From NCBI GenBank assembly GCA_963971305.1, contig OZ020306.1:2720842-2784841 (forward strand): a stretch of 64,000 nt of DNA, in the 5' to 3' direction. Source of the stretch: Arcuatula senhousia. Taxonomy: Eukaryota; Mollusca; Bivalvia; Mytilida; Mytilidae. Positions 34,801 to 45,355 of the stretch are shown here, piece after piece (the first letter of the stretch is position 1; the number at the start of each line of letters is the position of its first letter). A program made the position numbers and the translations under genes. Below the pieces are notes generated by a model. That model searched no databases, was not told the origin of the DNA, and was given only the letters and a program-made list of their open reading frames with translations.

Positions 34801-37800
34801 CCAGTGCTGAAAAGGTAAGAGTTATGCTGCAACCAGACTCAGGTAAACAGTTCATGAGAGCTAGTGCTGAAAAGGTAAGACTTATGCTGCAACCAGACTC
34901 GGGTAAACAGTTCATGAGAGCTAGTGCTGAAAAGGTAAGGGTTATGCTGCAACCAGACTCGGGTAAACAGTTCATGAGAGCTAGTGCTGAAAAGGTAAGG
35001 GTTATGCTGCAACCATACTCGGGTTAACAATTCATGAGAGCCAGTGCTGAAAAGGTAAGAGTTATGCTGCAACCAGACTCGGGTAAACTGTTCATGAGAA
35101 CCAGTGCTTAAAAGGTAAGGGTTATGCTGCAACCAGACTTGGGTTAACTCTTCATGAGAGCCAGTGCTGAAACGGTAAGAGATGCTGCAACCAAACTCGG
35201 GTTAACTGTTCATGAGAGCCAGTGCTGAAAAGGTAAGAGATGCTGCAACCAAACTCGGGTTAAGTGTTCATGAGAGCCAGTGCCGAAAAGGTAAGAGATG
35301 CTGCAACCAGACTCGGCAAAACAGTTCATGAGAGCTAGTGCTGAAAATGTAAGGGATGCTGCAATCAGACTCGGGTTAACTCTTCATGAGAGCAAGTGCT
35401 GAAAAGGTAAGAGATGCTGCAATCAGACTCGGGTAAACTGTTCATGAGAGCCAGTGCTGAAAAGGTAAGAGATGCTGCAATCAGACTCGGGTTAACTCTT
35501 CATGAGAGCCAGTGCTAAAAAGGTAAGAGGTGCTGCAACCAGACTCGGGTTAACTGTTCATGAGAGCCAGTGCTGAAAAGGTAAGAGATGCTGCAACCAG
35601 ACTCGGCAAAACAGTTCGAAAAGGTAAGGGATGCTGCAACCAGACTCGGGTAAAACTGTTAATGAGAGCCAGTGCTGAAAAGGTAAGACTTATGCTGCAA
35701 CCAGACTCGGGTAAACTGTTCATGAGAGCCAGTGTCAAAAAGGTAAGAGATGCTGCAATCAGACTCGGGTAAACAGTTCATGAGAGCTAGTGCTGAAAAG
35801 GTAAGACTTATGCTGCAACCAGACTCGGGTAAACTGTTCATGAGAGCCAGTGTCAAAAAGGTAAGAGATGCTGCAATCAGACTCGGGTAAACAGTTAATG
35901 AGAGCTAGTTCTGAAAAGGTAAGAGATGCTGCAACCAGACTCGGGTAAACTGTTCATGAGAGCCAGTGCCGAAAAGGTAAGACTTATGCTGCAAGCAGAC
36001 TCGGGTAAACTGTTTATGAGAGCCAGTGCAGAAAAGGTATTTATATAGAGTTATGCTGCAACCAGACTCGGCAAAACAATTCATGAGAGCCAGTGCAGAA
36101 AAGGTAATGGTTGAGGGTGATGCTGCAGCAGGACTCATACATTCACATAGTTTACGTCAGCCAGCACCGAAAGAGTAAGACTATTGATAAAAACAGACTC
36201 AGATAAACAGTTTATAACAGCTATAGGGCTGGGACGTTTACTCCTGTTGAAAAATGCAATACGTTTTCCAAAAGTTTTTTTTATGTTGGATATAAGTTTC
36301 TATTATATTTCAAATTTTCATATTAATGAAACCTACAAAACCATGTTAATTGTAGATTCTCTGTAGAACATTTTCATGTATTACTGTATTGTTTATCAAC
36401 TCTTCAGAAACACTGAAACATACGGTCCAGGTGAGCTAAAAGAAGTTTGTGGCTAGCTAGTTGCCTTGGAAACATCTTTAAAATGCTTAAGAATACCCTG
36501 AAAATTGACTTTATTTCAATTACAGGCCGGAATACCAGGAGATCGTCTGCTTATTGCACTAGAACCGGAAGCAGCGTCAATATATTGTCAATATCTACCT
36601 ATTGAGAAATTACAAGGAGCTGGTCAAGGATTTACCATGTCTAGAAAAGGGACAAAACTTATGGTTATTGATTTGGGAGGTAAATTAAATAATAACGCTT
36701 TCACTTGATTTGCAATATTCATTAATTTTGCGCCGTAAAAAGATAAACTTTGATTGTAAAGAAGCAAAGAGGCGCCAATGGGGAGGGGCATACGTTCGAG
36801 TGTCAAAAGTCCGAGAGGGCAACGACAAAATAAGTAAACATGAACGAGAACGGCACGAAGAAACACAAAACAAAAACAAAAAGCACAATATAAACCGAAA
36901 AGAAATCAACAACGCGAACCAAACTTTTAACGAGAGAAAAACTCAGTTGCTATAGTCTAAAATCCGTTTAAGGAAGACAAAACAAAACCCTATTACAAAA
37001 CAACATATGAACCCATCTGAGAGATAGAAATCCTATATTTGTCTACGAGCGCACGATGTCGTCCGTAAAATTTCTTGAGTGAAGACAGCAACCGAGAAGC
37101 AACATAACCTCGTGTTAGCAATTTTTTTTTGTAAGACGTGACGCTCTACCAAGGAAATCGATGCAAGTCCCGCAAGCTCTGGAGTAACGAATCAATTGTG
37201 AAAAGTCAACTCCATAAGCTGGAGCGGAGTGGGACGGAATGTTGCTATACAAGAAGGAAGTTGACGATTGGAAAGTTGAAGTCATCACGATTGCCATAGA
37301 GCTTTGTGGAAAGTCTTCCTTGAGAGTCTATTTCGAGATGTATATCCAAATATGAGGCAGACTTCCTAGAATCGGTTTTGTCCGTTATCTCAAGTTACTA
37401 AGGATATAACAGATGGATAAAGTCACCAAGTCGAGAATTGTTAAGCGAAAGGACATCATCAATATTACGGAATTAAAGTTTAAAAAGAGAGCTAGTGGGG
37501 TCTACGATCTGTTAATCCACTAAAAATGAGCATATATATATACCTATATAGAAAGATGAAATATAAATAAAAAAATGAAAACCTATGAGCTTCAGAAAAA
37601 AATTGGAGTGATATTTCTAATTCTTCTTCATTTTTTGTACAGGGGGCACAGCAGATATCACTGTTCACGAGAGGCAAGATGGTAGTAAATTAAAAGAACT
37701 ATGCAAGGCTTCCGGTGACGCATGCGGAGGAACATCCGTCGATAATGCGTTTTATCAAACTTTTATCAAAATTTTAGGGGGTCCAGTAATGAACACTCTG

Positions 37801-38694
37801 AGAACAGAATATACGTCAGCATATATGGATCTTTTCAGAGAATTTGAAACCGTTAAAAGAACTGTTAAATCAAACTCATCTGGAAAAGTAAACCTAACCG
37901 TTCCGTTCGTTGTTTTAGATGAAATTTGCAAGAAAGAGCTGGGCGAAGACTTCCCTTCGACTTTAAAGTCCTCAACAATAGCTGATAAATTATCTCATAT
38001 CGGTGATAAACTTCGGTTTGAAGCTGAATTTATGAAGTCACTTTTTAAAACCACCATTGAAAGTATAATTGGTCATGTGAGGGATATCATGCGAAAGCCC
38101 GAAGCAAGTGACGTGAAGATATTTCTTCTAGTTGGCGGGTTTTCTGAATCTCCATTGGTACAAGAGGCTATCAGAAAATCGTTTCCAAACCAGAGAGTTA
38201 TCGTCCCTGAAGATTCAGGCTTGTCTGTTCTGAAAGGGGCAGTGCTTTTTGGACACAAGCCGGATTTTATATCTTCGCGGGTGTCACGGTGTACCTATGG
38301 CGTCAAGGTTATTAAAAAGTTTGATTCTGACACGCATGACGAAAGAAGGCGTTTTAAAATGTGCGGCGAAGATTATTGCAACGACGTCTTCAGCAGTTTT
38401 GTTAAAGCAGATGACTCGATGTTGGCGGGACAAAAAATATTGCAGGTTTATAATACCACATCGCCATTTCAAACCCAGATGGGATTAAAAGTGTACGTTT
38501 CAGATGCTGATCCTAATTACGTTGACGATGACAGTTGTAACTTTCTTGGTGAGCTTGATGTAACAGTACCAGAGCCGTCCGCTGATGAACATCAACTGGC
38601 CGTGGAATTTCATTTCGGAAATACAGAACTTAATGTCACAGCTGTAGAAATTCCGTCTGTGACACCATGCAAGGCAACATTTAAACTTATTTAG
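31804..38694 (+). CDS. HSPA12-like HSP70 family protein, copy 2 (4 exons, 577 aa)
   Basis: Paralogue of the gene at 23163-25908 with the same exon plan: 31804-32112, 33375-33593, 36526-36679, 37643-38694; all phases agree. It keeps DFGTTYSG, DLGGGTAD and IFLLVGGFSES, so the ATPase core looks intact. Exon 2 encodes the same 73 residues as copy 1; exons 1 and 3 differ at two or three residues; the last third of exon 4 is clearly diverged (for example KKFDSDTHDERRRFKM against PKFDSDKHDERKRYKM). Intron 2 has swollen to 2.9 kb because the exon 2 end and donor are repeated about 43 times. Intron 1 carries an extra repeat insertion. The frame is open back to an acceptor at 31743, so a few more N-terminal codons cannot be excluded, but the ATG at 31804 matches copy 1. 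Confidence 0.93.
32180..32936 (+). repeat. Inserted ~147-bp x 5 tandem repeat in intron 1 of copy 2
   Basis: Five diverged units each carry 'gtgaaatatcattgaccc', 'atatggacctt', 'aatataggtc.cagtgacc' and 'ac.catctagt'. The array ends 'cgaacggacggacaagggta' and 'cgggccataaaaa'. Copy 1 has uninterrupted sequence here ('gatagaaagaaacatttaag' at 23521-23540), which resumes in copy 2 at 'gaaacatttaagatgaactc'. The block therefore looks inserted after the gene duplication. Confidence 0.75.
33130..33205 (-). repeat. tRNA-like sequence, possible SINE head
   Basis: On the minus strand CAGCTTAGTGCATTG resembles a polymerase III A box, and GGTTCGAGTCCC (33134-33145) is a close B box match, about 40 bp further on. 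The intervening arms do not form a convincing functional tRNA. A tRNA-derived SINE fragment is the best reading. Confidence 0.4.
33610..34771 (+). repeat. Higher-order block 1 (20 units, 1162 bp)
   Basis: This block recurs at 34772-35933 with a fixed offset of 1162 bp, including the rare 36-bp deleted unit and single-base variants such as 'accatactcgggttaacaat'. By eye I found a single difference (ctcttta at about 33989 against ctcttca). Confidence 0.92.
34772..35933 (+). repeat. Higher-order block 2 (20 units, 1162 bp)
   Basis: Near-identical copy of 33610-34771. Identity continues a few bases past the end, to about 35950, where the next unit begins 'aaactg' instead of 'aaacag'. This level of identity implies a recent duplication or an assembly duplication. 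Confidence 0.92.
36211..36525. other. Remainder of intron 2, copy 2
   Basis: AT-rich intron with a fragment 'acggtccaggtgagctaaaa' (36422-36441) from the dispersed repeat family seen at 29756-31345. The exon 3 acceptor (caattacag) ends at 36525. Confidence 0.6.
36680..37124. other. Intron 3 of copy 2, left part
   Basis: A-rich stretch with short open frames rich in Lys/Asn and no coding texture. Copy 1 has only a 282-bp intron here, so most of this is added sequence. Confidence 0.5.
37125..37340 (+). repeat. Dispersed repeat in intron 3 (pair with 28925-29130)
   Basis: Diverged copy of 28925-29130, sharing 'ctctggagtaacgaatcaat' with one base change and 'gttgaagtcatcacg'. It contributes to the intron growth relative to copy 1. 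Confidence 0.6.
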
Positions 38695-39540
38695 AAATAC
38701 ATTTCTGCTTGATAAAGTATTAAGAAAACCCAAAAGGCTTCCGTTTAAGCGGTTTTTTTTAGGGGGGGTATATATCTATCACAAGAAAACTATCCGTTTT
38801 GTTCATCATTTATCATGTTTTGTGGAGTAGCAGCAGACAGTCATTCAAACCATCTTTACGATGTAACTAGAGTAACACGCGAAGAAATACTTGTAAACAC
38901 TTTATTTGCGTGTACACTGTTTTACCATTCCTAATATTCAAGTTTAATTACTAGGTTTACTAAAATCTTATGCTTATGTGTAAACATAATTTAAACTTTT
39001 ATATTTCTTAGTTTTATCACTTTTCCTTGTATTTGTTGAAAAGCTAACCAGAGCTTTAACTTCGAGCAACTGGAAGTTTTACAAGCAGATCATGTTTGAT
39101 TTTTCTTACCCCTATTTATTTTGATTTTACTGTAATTTTATGAACTGTTTTGTTCATGTAGAACAAATTTATGTTTAGAGATTTTACTGCATTGTCCTCT
39201 TGTAATTTGCTGTGGTTACGTGGTACCGGGATAAAGAAAAACACGAAAGTCTGATCCTTTGCTATTGATTATTTAATTTAATATTTTAATATTTGATTTG
39301 TACAAAATAAAATTACAAACATGAAAGACATCAAATGGCATGTACATGTATCTGTATGATGATTAAAATATATTATTTAAGTTCAATATTTTACATTTTT
39401 ATAAAACACAAGAGTTAACACAAAAGTATGTCTCGCCTGCCGGCACCATCAGAAACAATAATTCTTTCTTACTTCCACTATATTTTGCAATTCTACGGAT
39501 TTTCAGTTTCTCAGATCAAAAGACGTTTATAGAACTTTAA
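38695..39540. other. 3' flank of HSPA12-like copy 2
   Basis: Presumed 3' UTR and AT-rich flank with no further gene. Confidence 0.5.
39306..39311 (+). terminator. Putative poly(A) signal, HSPA12-like copy 2
   Basis: AATAAA about 610 bp after the stop. It is one of few hexamers downstream, but AT-rich context makes chance likely. Confidence 0.3.
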
Positions 39541-39544
39541 ACAT

Positions 39545-39880
39545 TGCTAATACGTGCAATAAAAAAAATCAAAGTCACTCAACCAGAAAATCAAAGTCAA
39601 GGTCTAAAGATGGGGATGCAACTGTGCTAAGCTACTACTGGGGCTTATGTATACCAAGTTTCATCAACCTAAGATATATATTTCTTGAGACATGCTCACA
39701 AAACCTAAACATTGCAATTATATGTATTGAAAATTGTCAAAGTCACTCAACCAGAAAATCAAGGTCAATGTCAAAAGATGGGGATGCAACTGTGCTAAGC
39801 TACTACTAGGGCATATGCATACCAAGTTTCATCAACCTAAGACCTATAGTTCTTGAGATATGGAGGTGCTCATAAAACCT
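39545..39880 (+). repeat. Two-unit ~167-bp tandem repeat
   Basis: Two consecutive units share 'caaagtcactcaaccagaaa', 'atggggatgcaactgtgcta' and 'ccaagtttcatcaacctaag'. Close similarity suggests a recent tandem duplication within a dispersed repeat. Confidence 0.8.
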
Positions 39881-40033
39881 TACCCAAAAATTAACGCTGC
39901 CGCCGTTAAAGTAACACTTATGCCACTCTGCTTCACAGGCGAGACAAAAACAGTAGTAACTCACAATTTTGTAACAAACAAAAAAAACAATACTATCCAG
40001 TCTGTTCACAGCCTTAAAAATATAACACATATT

Positions 40034-41790
40034 TCATGCTCTGGAATATAAAATTGCAAAGATTCCTGCAAACCAGATCAAGCACCCGAGTACAACTGTC
40101 ACTTGTAAAACAAATCTCGTCCTTTCAGAAGCCTTTCCAGCTCCCTGAAGGTCACCTCTCATGTATAACGTGTTTACCTGTAAAACAAATGTCAATGGGG
40201 GCTTATTAGACTAGAAATAACAACTCGCTCTAAACGAAGCGGGTTAAAATGGTTGAAATAAATGAGAAGGTAGACAAAATTAAATAAACGTTAGGGGTTT
40301 AAGAAAAATCACTTATAAAGAGTTTACGTTAACAAAAAATTTATATTTCTTTATTACTTTTGAAAAGTTATTATAGCTTTAACTTTTGAGTACCTGTATT
40401 CTTTTCTTTCCAAAAAAAATTGCAAAAATCTAATTTCAGTGAGAAACTGCCTCACTTGCCTCAATGGTAGCTACGGCCATGTTAAATATTTCAGAGGTCT
40501 TTCAAAAGAAAGGGTTGTTTGTAGCCAAACCTTATTAATATAACAAACATGTCAATACTGAATATTTGTTAAAAGAAACATAAATCATTTTGAATTATTA
40601 ACGTAATGAAGTTAATAGAAATTAATGACGAGTTTATAAAATGAGATTTGACTCAAAAACAGTACAGATTAAGTGCTCATTATTCCCTATTTTCGTAAAT
40701 GGTGAGTTATCTCCTATTTACAAGAGTTGTCCTCCATTACGGTAGATATATTACATTGCAATGAATGGGAAAAATAAGGTTTTTATTTTTTTCTAAATTA
40801 TTCAGAGGGCTTAGCGGATTCAGGTTATGAAAACATTTTAAATATATTTTTAAAAATAATTATATCTAACTTTTAGAATTTTTTTTGACAAAATAAAAAA
40901 TATTTGCAAAAAAATCCTTTTATTTCTACACAGAAATACCTTCTGGAAAGAGAAGACAAGGGTTAGGCTATGGTATTCGTATAACTTACCATATACGAAA
41001 ATATGGAATAACGCTTATGAATTTATCTACAACAGTTCTACATAAACTATCTGAAAACATCTGTGATCCATCAGATTTTACTATGTACATTGTAATATAC
41101 GTACCCTATACGAGAAATACAAAGCAAGTAGACCCAGTGGAAAGAAACAGAAAACAGATGCTAATATAGTTCCTACACGATAGTCCCTCGGCTGTCTTCT
41201 AATAAATGCTACGGTAGGTGCCAAACCTGTCTGTGAGAAATAGAGAGACTTAGTGAGTAAAGATTCACAGCTTTAATGCAGTTTGCTAATGAAGCAACAG
41301 GATGCTGTCTGTTTTCCGGTGTGGATTTTTTAAATTGTCGTTAATATTGTCGGTTGTGTTGCGTACACTTAATCCACATCTAATACTTCTATTATCTTGA
41401 AAATTCTGCGTTAGTGCAAGTCAAGCTATCTTATTTTGTGGACTTTATTTTTCTATTTTCTCGCTATATTTGACGAAGATTCATGCGACTGCGCTGGTAT
41501 CAGTAAAGCAACAGATGTTTGCATTATATTGGTAAATCCAAAATATAAATGTCTGGGGTTTACTTAGAATATGCCGTTGTCATTCATGAATGTTTCTTTT
41601 GGCGGTTCCTTGCTTATTTTCTTTTAGGCAGGAGGATTTGCGTTTCTTTACCTTTTGATTTTCCTGGTCTGTCATAGACCCATAGCCTTGGTTCCTCATT
41701 GTTGACCAGATCTTTAGATTGAGAATTCAGTTGTCCAACAAAACATAGAGCAGTGAGAGACGTCAAGCCTACATTGCTTTTGTCAAGTAT
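40034..41790 (-). CDS. CD225/dispanin-family membrane protein, 3' exons only
   Basis: Three joined exons in gene order, 41790-41652, 41226-41105, 40177-40034 (TGA), read ...PGKSKGLAPTVAFIRRQ..., then a hydrophobic helix FCFFPLGLLALYFSY, a loop RVNTLYMRGDLQGAGKASER and a second helix VLQVTVVLGCLIWFAGIFAI. This order (FC..PLG helix, then V/SxxY..GDxxGAxxAS, then a transmembrane helix) is the CD225/dispanin (IFITM-like) signature. Such proteins sit in plasma or endosomal membranes; the role here is unknown. The acceptor for the middle exon is the second AG (acag|GTTTGG), chosen because it alone keeps frame. No start Met lies in these exons, so one or more 5' exons lie above 41790. The next gene on the other side is divergent. 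Confidence 0.78.
41227..41651. repeat. Fragment of SINE-like repeat in the CD225 gene intron
   Basis: About 41290-41395 matches the right end of the repeat at 20041-20345 ('gttttccggtgtggattttt', 'gcgtacacttaatccacatc'). The rest of the intron shows nothing further. Confidence 0.45.
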
Positions 41791-44594
41791 CTGGAAAAAA
41801 ACAATGTGTCAAAACATCTTTGTTTTATTCCCTTTGAAAAAAATATATATACCCTTTTTTGACGACTCGTCAGAGGCGCTCTACCAAAAGATTGGAAAAT
41901 GCCAAACACTGTAAAAATATCAATAGCATAGAACCATAAACCAATTTGATTCGAATCGTGTTATGTTTGCCTTAAAGTTTTTTTCGTTCCACAGCAAAAC
42001 TACCCGGGAAAACCGCATAGTCTATCATATATTTATATTAACCCATATTATGTCCCAACCCTTGAATCACAAGCGTTTGGGTCCGGGATTTTATTTTTCT
42101 TATTGTGTGTATATTAAAAAATGTGACCCTCGCTAGACATGTATTATGAACATTTTTATATACACGTTATTTATAAAATATAGATGGAGCCTTCCATGGG
42201 AGCCTTCTATTGTTCTATTGTTCTATTGTAAACAGAAAGTAGACGAGTTGTGGGCATAAAAACGCTTTAAGCAATAAAGATGCTGACCTGTATCATTTAG
42301 ATATATAGAATGATGTTTGCTTATTTTAACCCCATTAGAGACTAAATTGATCACACTATTTCAGAGACACAGTAAAAATTACATACCACATTGCGAGTGA
42401 CCCCCCTCCCCCCAACCGGATGTGGTTGCCTGGAAAACGCCGCAGGACAAGTACCAAAGCAACCTATATGTCGCTTCTGCAACACATTGCAGGCGTCATA
42501 ATAAAAAAAGAAAATCCAGGATCCAAACGCCTAGGTAGATTAATGAGTAATCATAATGTTCAAGTATACATTTACAATAAAGCAAAAGAATGTTATTTGT
42601 GTGTAATTATCATAAGCGCAAAACTAAACTTTTAAATAACTGACAGACCTCTATAACAGAGAAGTAATCATATTTAATTAAGAGATTATCAGGGCTGTCA
42701 AGTTTTTATGAGCTGCATGCGTGAGATTTGACGAAAAATTGTAAGATCAAAGGAAAAAAAAAAGATCAAAGGCATTTGCCGCTAAATTGCTGACTAGATG
42801 CGTGAGTCTCACGCAAGTTGCGTGACACTTGACAGGTCTGGATTATGTAAGTGTAATTTAAAATAACACGGAAGAGATATTAAGACTGTATCTTCGACTG
42901 AGAAGGAAGCATCAATAGATATAAAATAAGAGGAAACCAGTCATATGTAAACAAACTGGTTATCTAATATACAGGATCAGTTTTCCGTGTTTAAAAGGTA
43001 TGTAATCCCGACCACGAACCCATTCATAAAATAGATAGATTATTGTGTATTACAAATACCTCACGATTCTTATTCCTAATAAGTTGTGTTTTTACTATAT
43101 GCACTTTTACTTGGGGTCACTTCATATAAAAACTGAAACGAGAGTGTGGCTGTAATTTTCGTTAGAAACCCTGCCCATTCACACTCACCATCAGGTATAG
43201 CTGATAGACTGAAATCCATACGTATTCATATACTAGAGTTATGAACTCATATATTTTGATTTAGAAAAAAGAAATAAAATAAAAAAACACACAAAAAAAA
43301 AAACAATAAAAAAAAATACCTTTAAAACAGAAAAAGAGACCTATTTCAGTCGCACGTCCATATATACAAATCATTACCCCCGTCCCGGTTTGTACCCTTT
43401 CTTTAATACTTGTACCTTTAAATTAGAATTACAACAAAGTTCCACACAGTATTTTTTTCTACGACTGACCGGCGTTTCGTCTATTCAAGACTCATTAGAG
43501 GTGCTCCACTTATTGACTAATAAGATCAACCTATGTCTGCATGGGGTAGACAGAACCTATGAATGAACATGCTCCTTTTTTAAATTCAAACTAAACAATT
43601 TTAATGATTTTTTATACAATGTTTACCTAACAAATTCAGATTAAACCACTGTATTCAATTGAAGTGATCAGCTTTCCTAAAATTAATATAAATATTGCAA
43701 ATAAAAAAAAATCCAACTGTAGAACATATCATGGTAAGACGGCATCCAATTTTGCAAATATTCATGAAATGTGTAAAAATAATTAGGAACAACGTTGCTT
43801 AATGGCTGCTCGAATTTAGACGAATGACCGCGGGTTTAAATAGAGTTGTTTATTAACTAAAAATGTCCATGCGTTCCGGCATTTGTGTTTATTTGTCAAA
43901 ATGGTTTTTTATCATCTGTTGAACTTTTTGTCAGATGTTGTGGCGGATCCAGAAATTTTCAAACGCCAGGGCGCACAATGAAAAAAATCTTCTGTTACCT
44001 CTTGTTTCATTCAGTTCCTAACCAAATTTTCCTGAAAAACGAGACGGCGCGCCCGGCACGTCGGTACTAAACCCGCCTTTGGTTCCTCCGGGTTCAACGT
44101 GTCCAAATACCCGCGACATGATCATCAAGTATTCAAACAGATTCCTTGCAATAATCATTTGATTATTATTTTATTACCAATAGAGTCTTCCATGGAAATG
44201 TTTGTCGCTTTTCGTTCAAATATAAACAGGATGAAGATGACCCACGGGAAAGCTGCACCAGAGAGCTGCATGCAAAGTTAAAGATGCTGCTATATATAGT
44301 TAACAGAAGTACTGAATTTTGAATAAAAACCATTATCCATAAGATTTAAAGTTTTGGGTTAGCAGGTAGTTGATGAGTAACGGACTTTATTCCTTTTCAC
44401 AATTGATTCGTTATTCCAGAGCCTGTTGGACTATAACATGTATAACACCGATTTCCTTGACAGAGTGTCATGCCTGACACAAAAGAAAGTTTTACAGTGG
44501 GCATCATCCGCTCATATACAAATTTTGGATTGTGCAGATGTTGGTTTGTCATATATATATTTTTTTGTATTTCTCGGAATAAAAATCCGACATT
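41791..44594. other. Region that should hold upstream CD225-gene exons
   Basis: No exon was assigned with confidence. A minus-strand stretch at 42395-42466 between an AG and a GT is open and phase-compatible, but it contains a 'gcgacatatagg' palindrome shared with 62058-62092, so it is probably repeat DNA. A fragment of the 28925-29130 repeat is inverted at 44398-44430. A/T-rich simple sequence is at 43270-43320. Confidence 0.4.
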
Positions 44595-44780
44595 AATTGG
44601 CAAATGGTCTTTTGACGGTTGACAGCGACGGGTGTGCTATTTGGAAGCAGGAACTGCTTACACTTCCGGTGCACCTGAGTTCACTCGCACTGTTCACCTT
44701 GTCAGTATTTTGTATTTCTGTGTTTTATGTTGTTAGATTCGGACTTTTGACATTCGGATCCCCATTGGTACATCACTGCT
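44595..44780 (+). repeat. Dispersed repeat with ggaagcaggaactgcttacac
   Basis: A short conserved-looking block with 'gacagcgacgggtgtgctat' and 'acttccggtgcacctgagtt'. I recall similar sequence as common in mussel transcripts and genomes; its short open frame is not treated as a gene. This assignment rests on memory, with no second copy in the window. Confidence 0.4.
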
Positions 44781-45305
44781 ACTAACACACCATATTCTAA
44801 TGTACTAGATTAAAACTGCAAGATTAAAAAATAAATCAGCTTAAATGTCGAGAAACTTTGAACCGTGTGTAGTTTCCATGAAAATTGTGACTATTAATGC
44901 AAAGTGATACATATTTGTCGCTTTGCATCAGATTGAAACTAGGCGACATAATCTTAATTTTATGTGATGTTTTTGTTTGTTGCATCTTCTTAGCAAATGC
45001 CGTAGCATGTTATCGGTATTATGCTGTTATTATTTATAGTTTTAATATTATACATAATGTTTATTACTAATCCTATTATACACTTATGATTGCTTTCAAT
45101 CTCTATGAGGTACTGTTTGTCTAAGATTGAAGTGTAATCACTCAAAGTTTCTCTGAAGTGCATAACAATTATATTAACTTCTGCTGATGATACAAAACAC
45201 ACTTTATAATTACGTCTGTTGTTGCTAAGGAATCGGTTAAGTATCCATGCAAACTTTACATCAAAAGAGATATCTGAACACGAATTGCTTCACTCTCCAT
45301 TTTAG
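44781..45305. other. Intergenic region upstream of the 968-aa gene
   Basis: AT-rich. Contains the probable divergent promoter area of two genes, but no specific element could be recognised. Confidence 0.4.
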
Positions 45306-45355
45306 GCAGGAACAGGCGTTTGCGAATCTTTCTTAGGCGAGTCTATTTGCGAGGG
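45306..45355 (+). other. Possible upstream exon of the 968-aa gene
   Basis: A 50-bp segment lies between a good acceptor (ctccattttag) and a strong donor (GAGGG|GTAAGT). Joined to the exon at 46397 it is open in the frame of the ATG at 46427, giving an Arg-rich lead (RNRRLRIFLRRVYLRG). It is either a 5' UTR exon or an N-terminal extension. Confidence 0.4.

Larger units (their letters stand above)
33556..36210 (+). repeat. Tandem array of ~43 exon-end/5' splice-site units
   Basis: Unit of 58-60 bp: the last ~38 bp of exon 2, the donor and ~20 bp of intron. The first unit is the real exon end (donor GTAAGA at 33594). Most later units keep 'GCTGAAAAGGTAAG'; variants include 'aaaatgtaagg', 'aaacggtaaga' and a 36-bp unit lacking the middle. 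Units of 60 bp (about 33650-33865 and 34800-35027) stay in frame and encode KQFMRASAEKVRVMLQPDSG; 58-bp units (gatgctgc in place of gttatgctgc) shift frame. The right end decays into 'ggtatttatatag', 'aaaggtaatgg' and 'aaagagtaaga' forms by 36210. The array holds dozens of sequences equal to the true donor. Confidence 0.95.

Noticed and set aside
33601..36140. Open frames on the minus strand of the splice-site array (Ser/Leu/His-rich repeats)
   Set aside because: They are antisense images of the tandem units. The unit length keeps several frames open by chance, and nothing suggests a promoter or splice structure on that strand.
33556..36210. CRISPR-like appearance of the array
   Set aside because: There are no unique spacers between repeats; the units are contiguous and the setting is a spliced animal gene.
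42395..42466. Candidate upstream exon of the CD225 gene
   Set aside because: The phase fits, but the segment holds a palindromic repeat also present at 62058-62092 and a G-run, so it is more likely repeat DNA.
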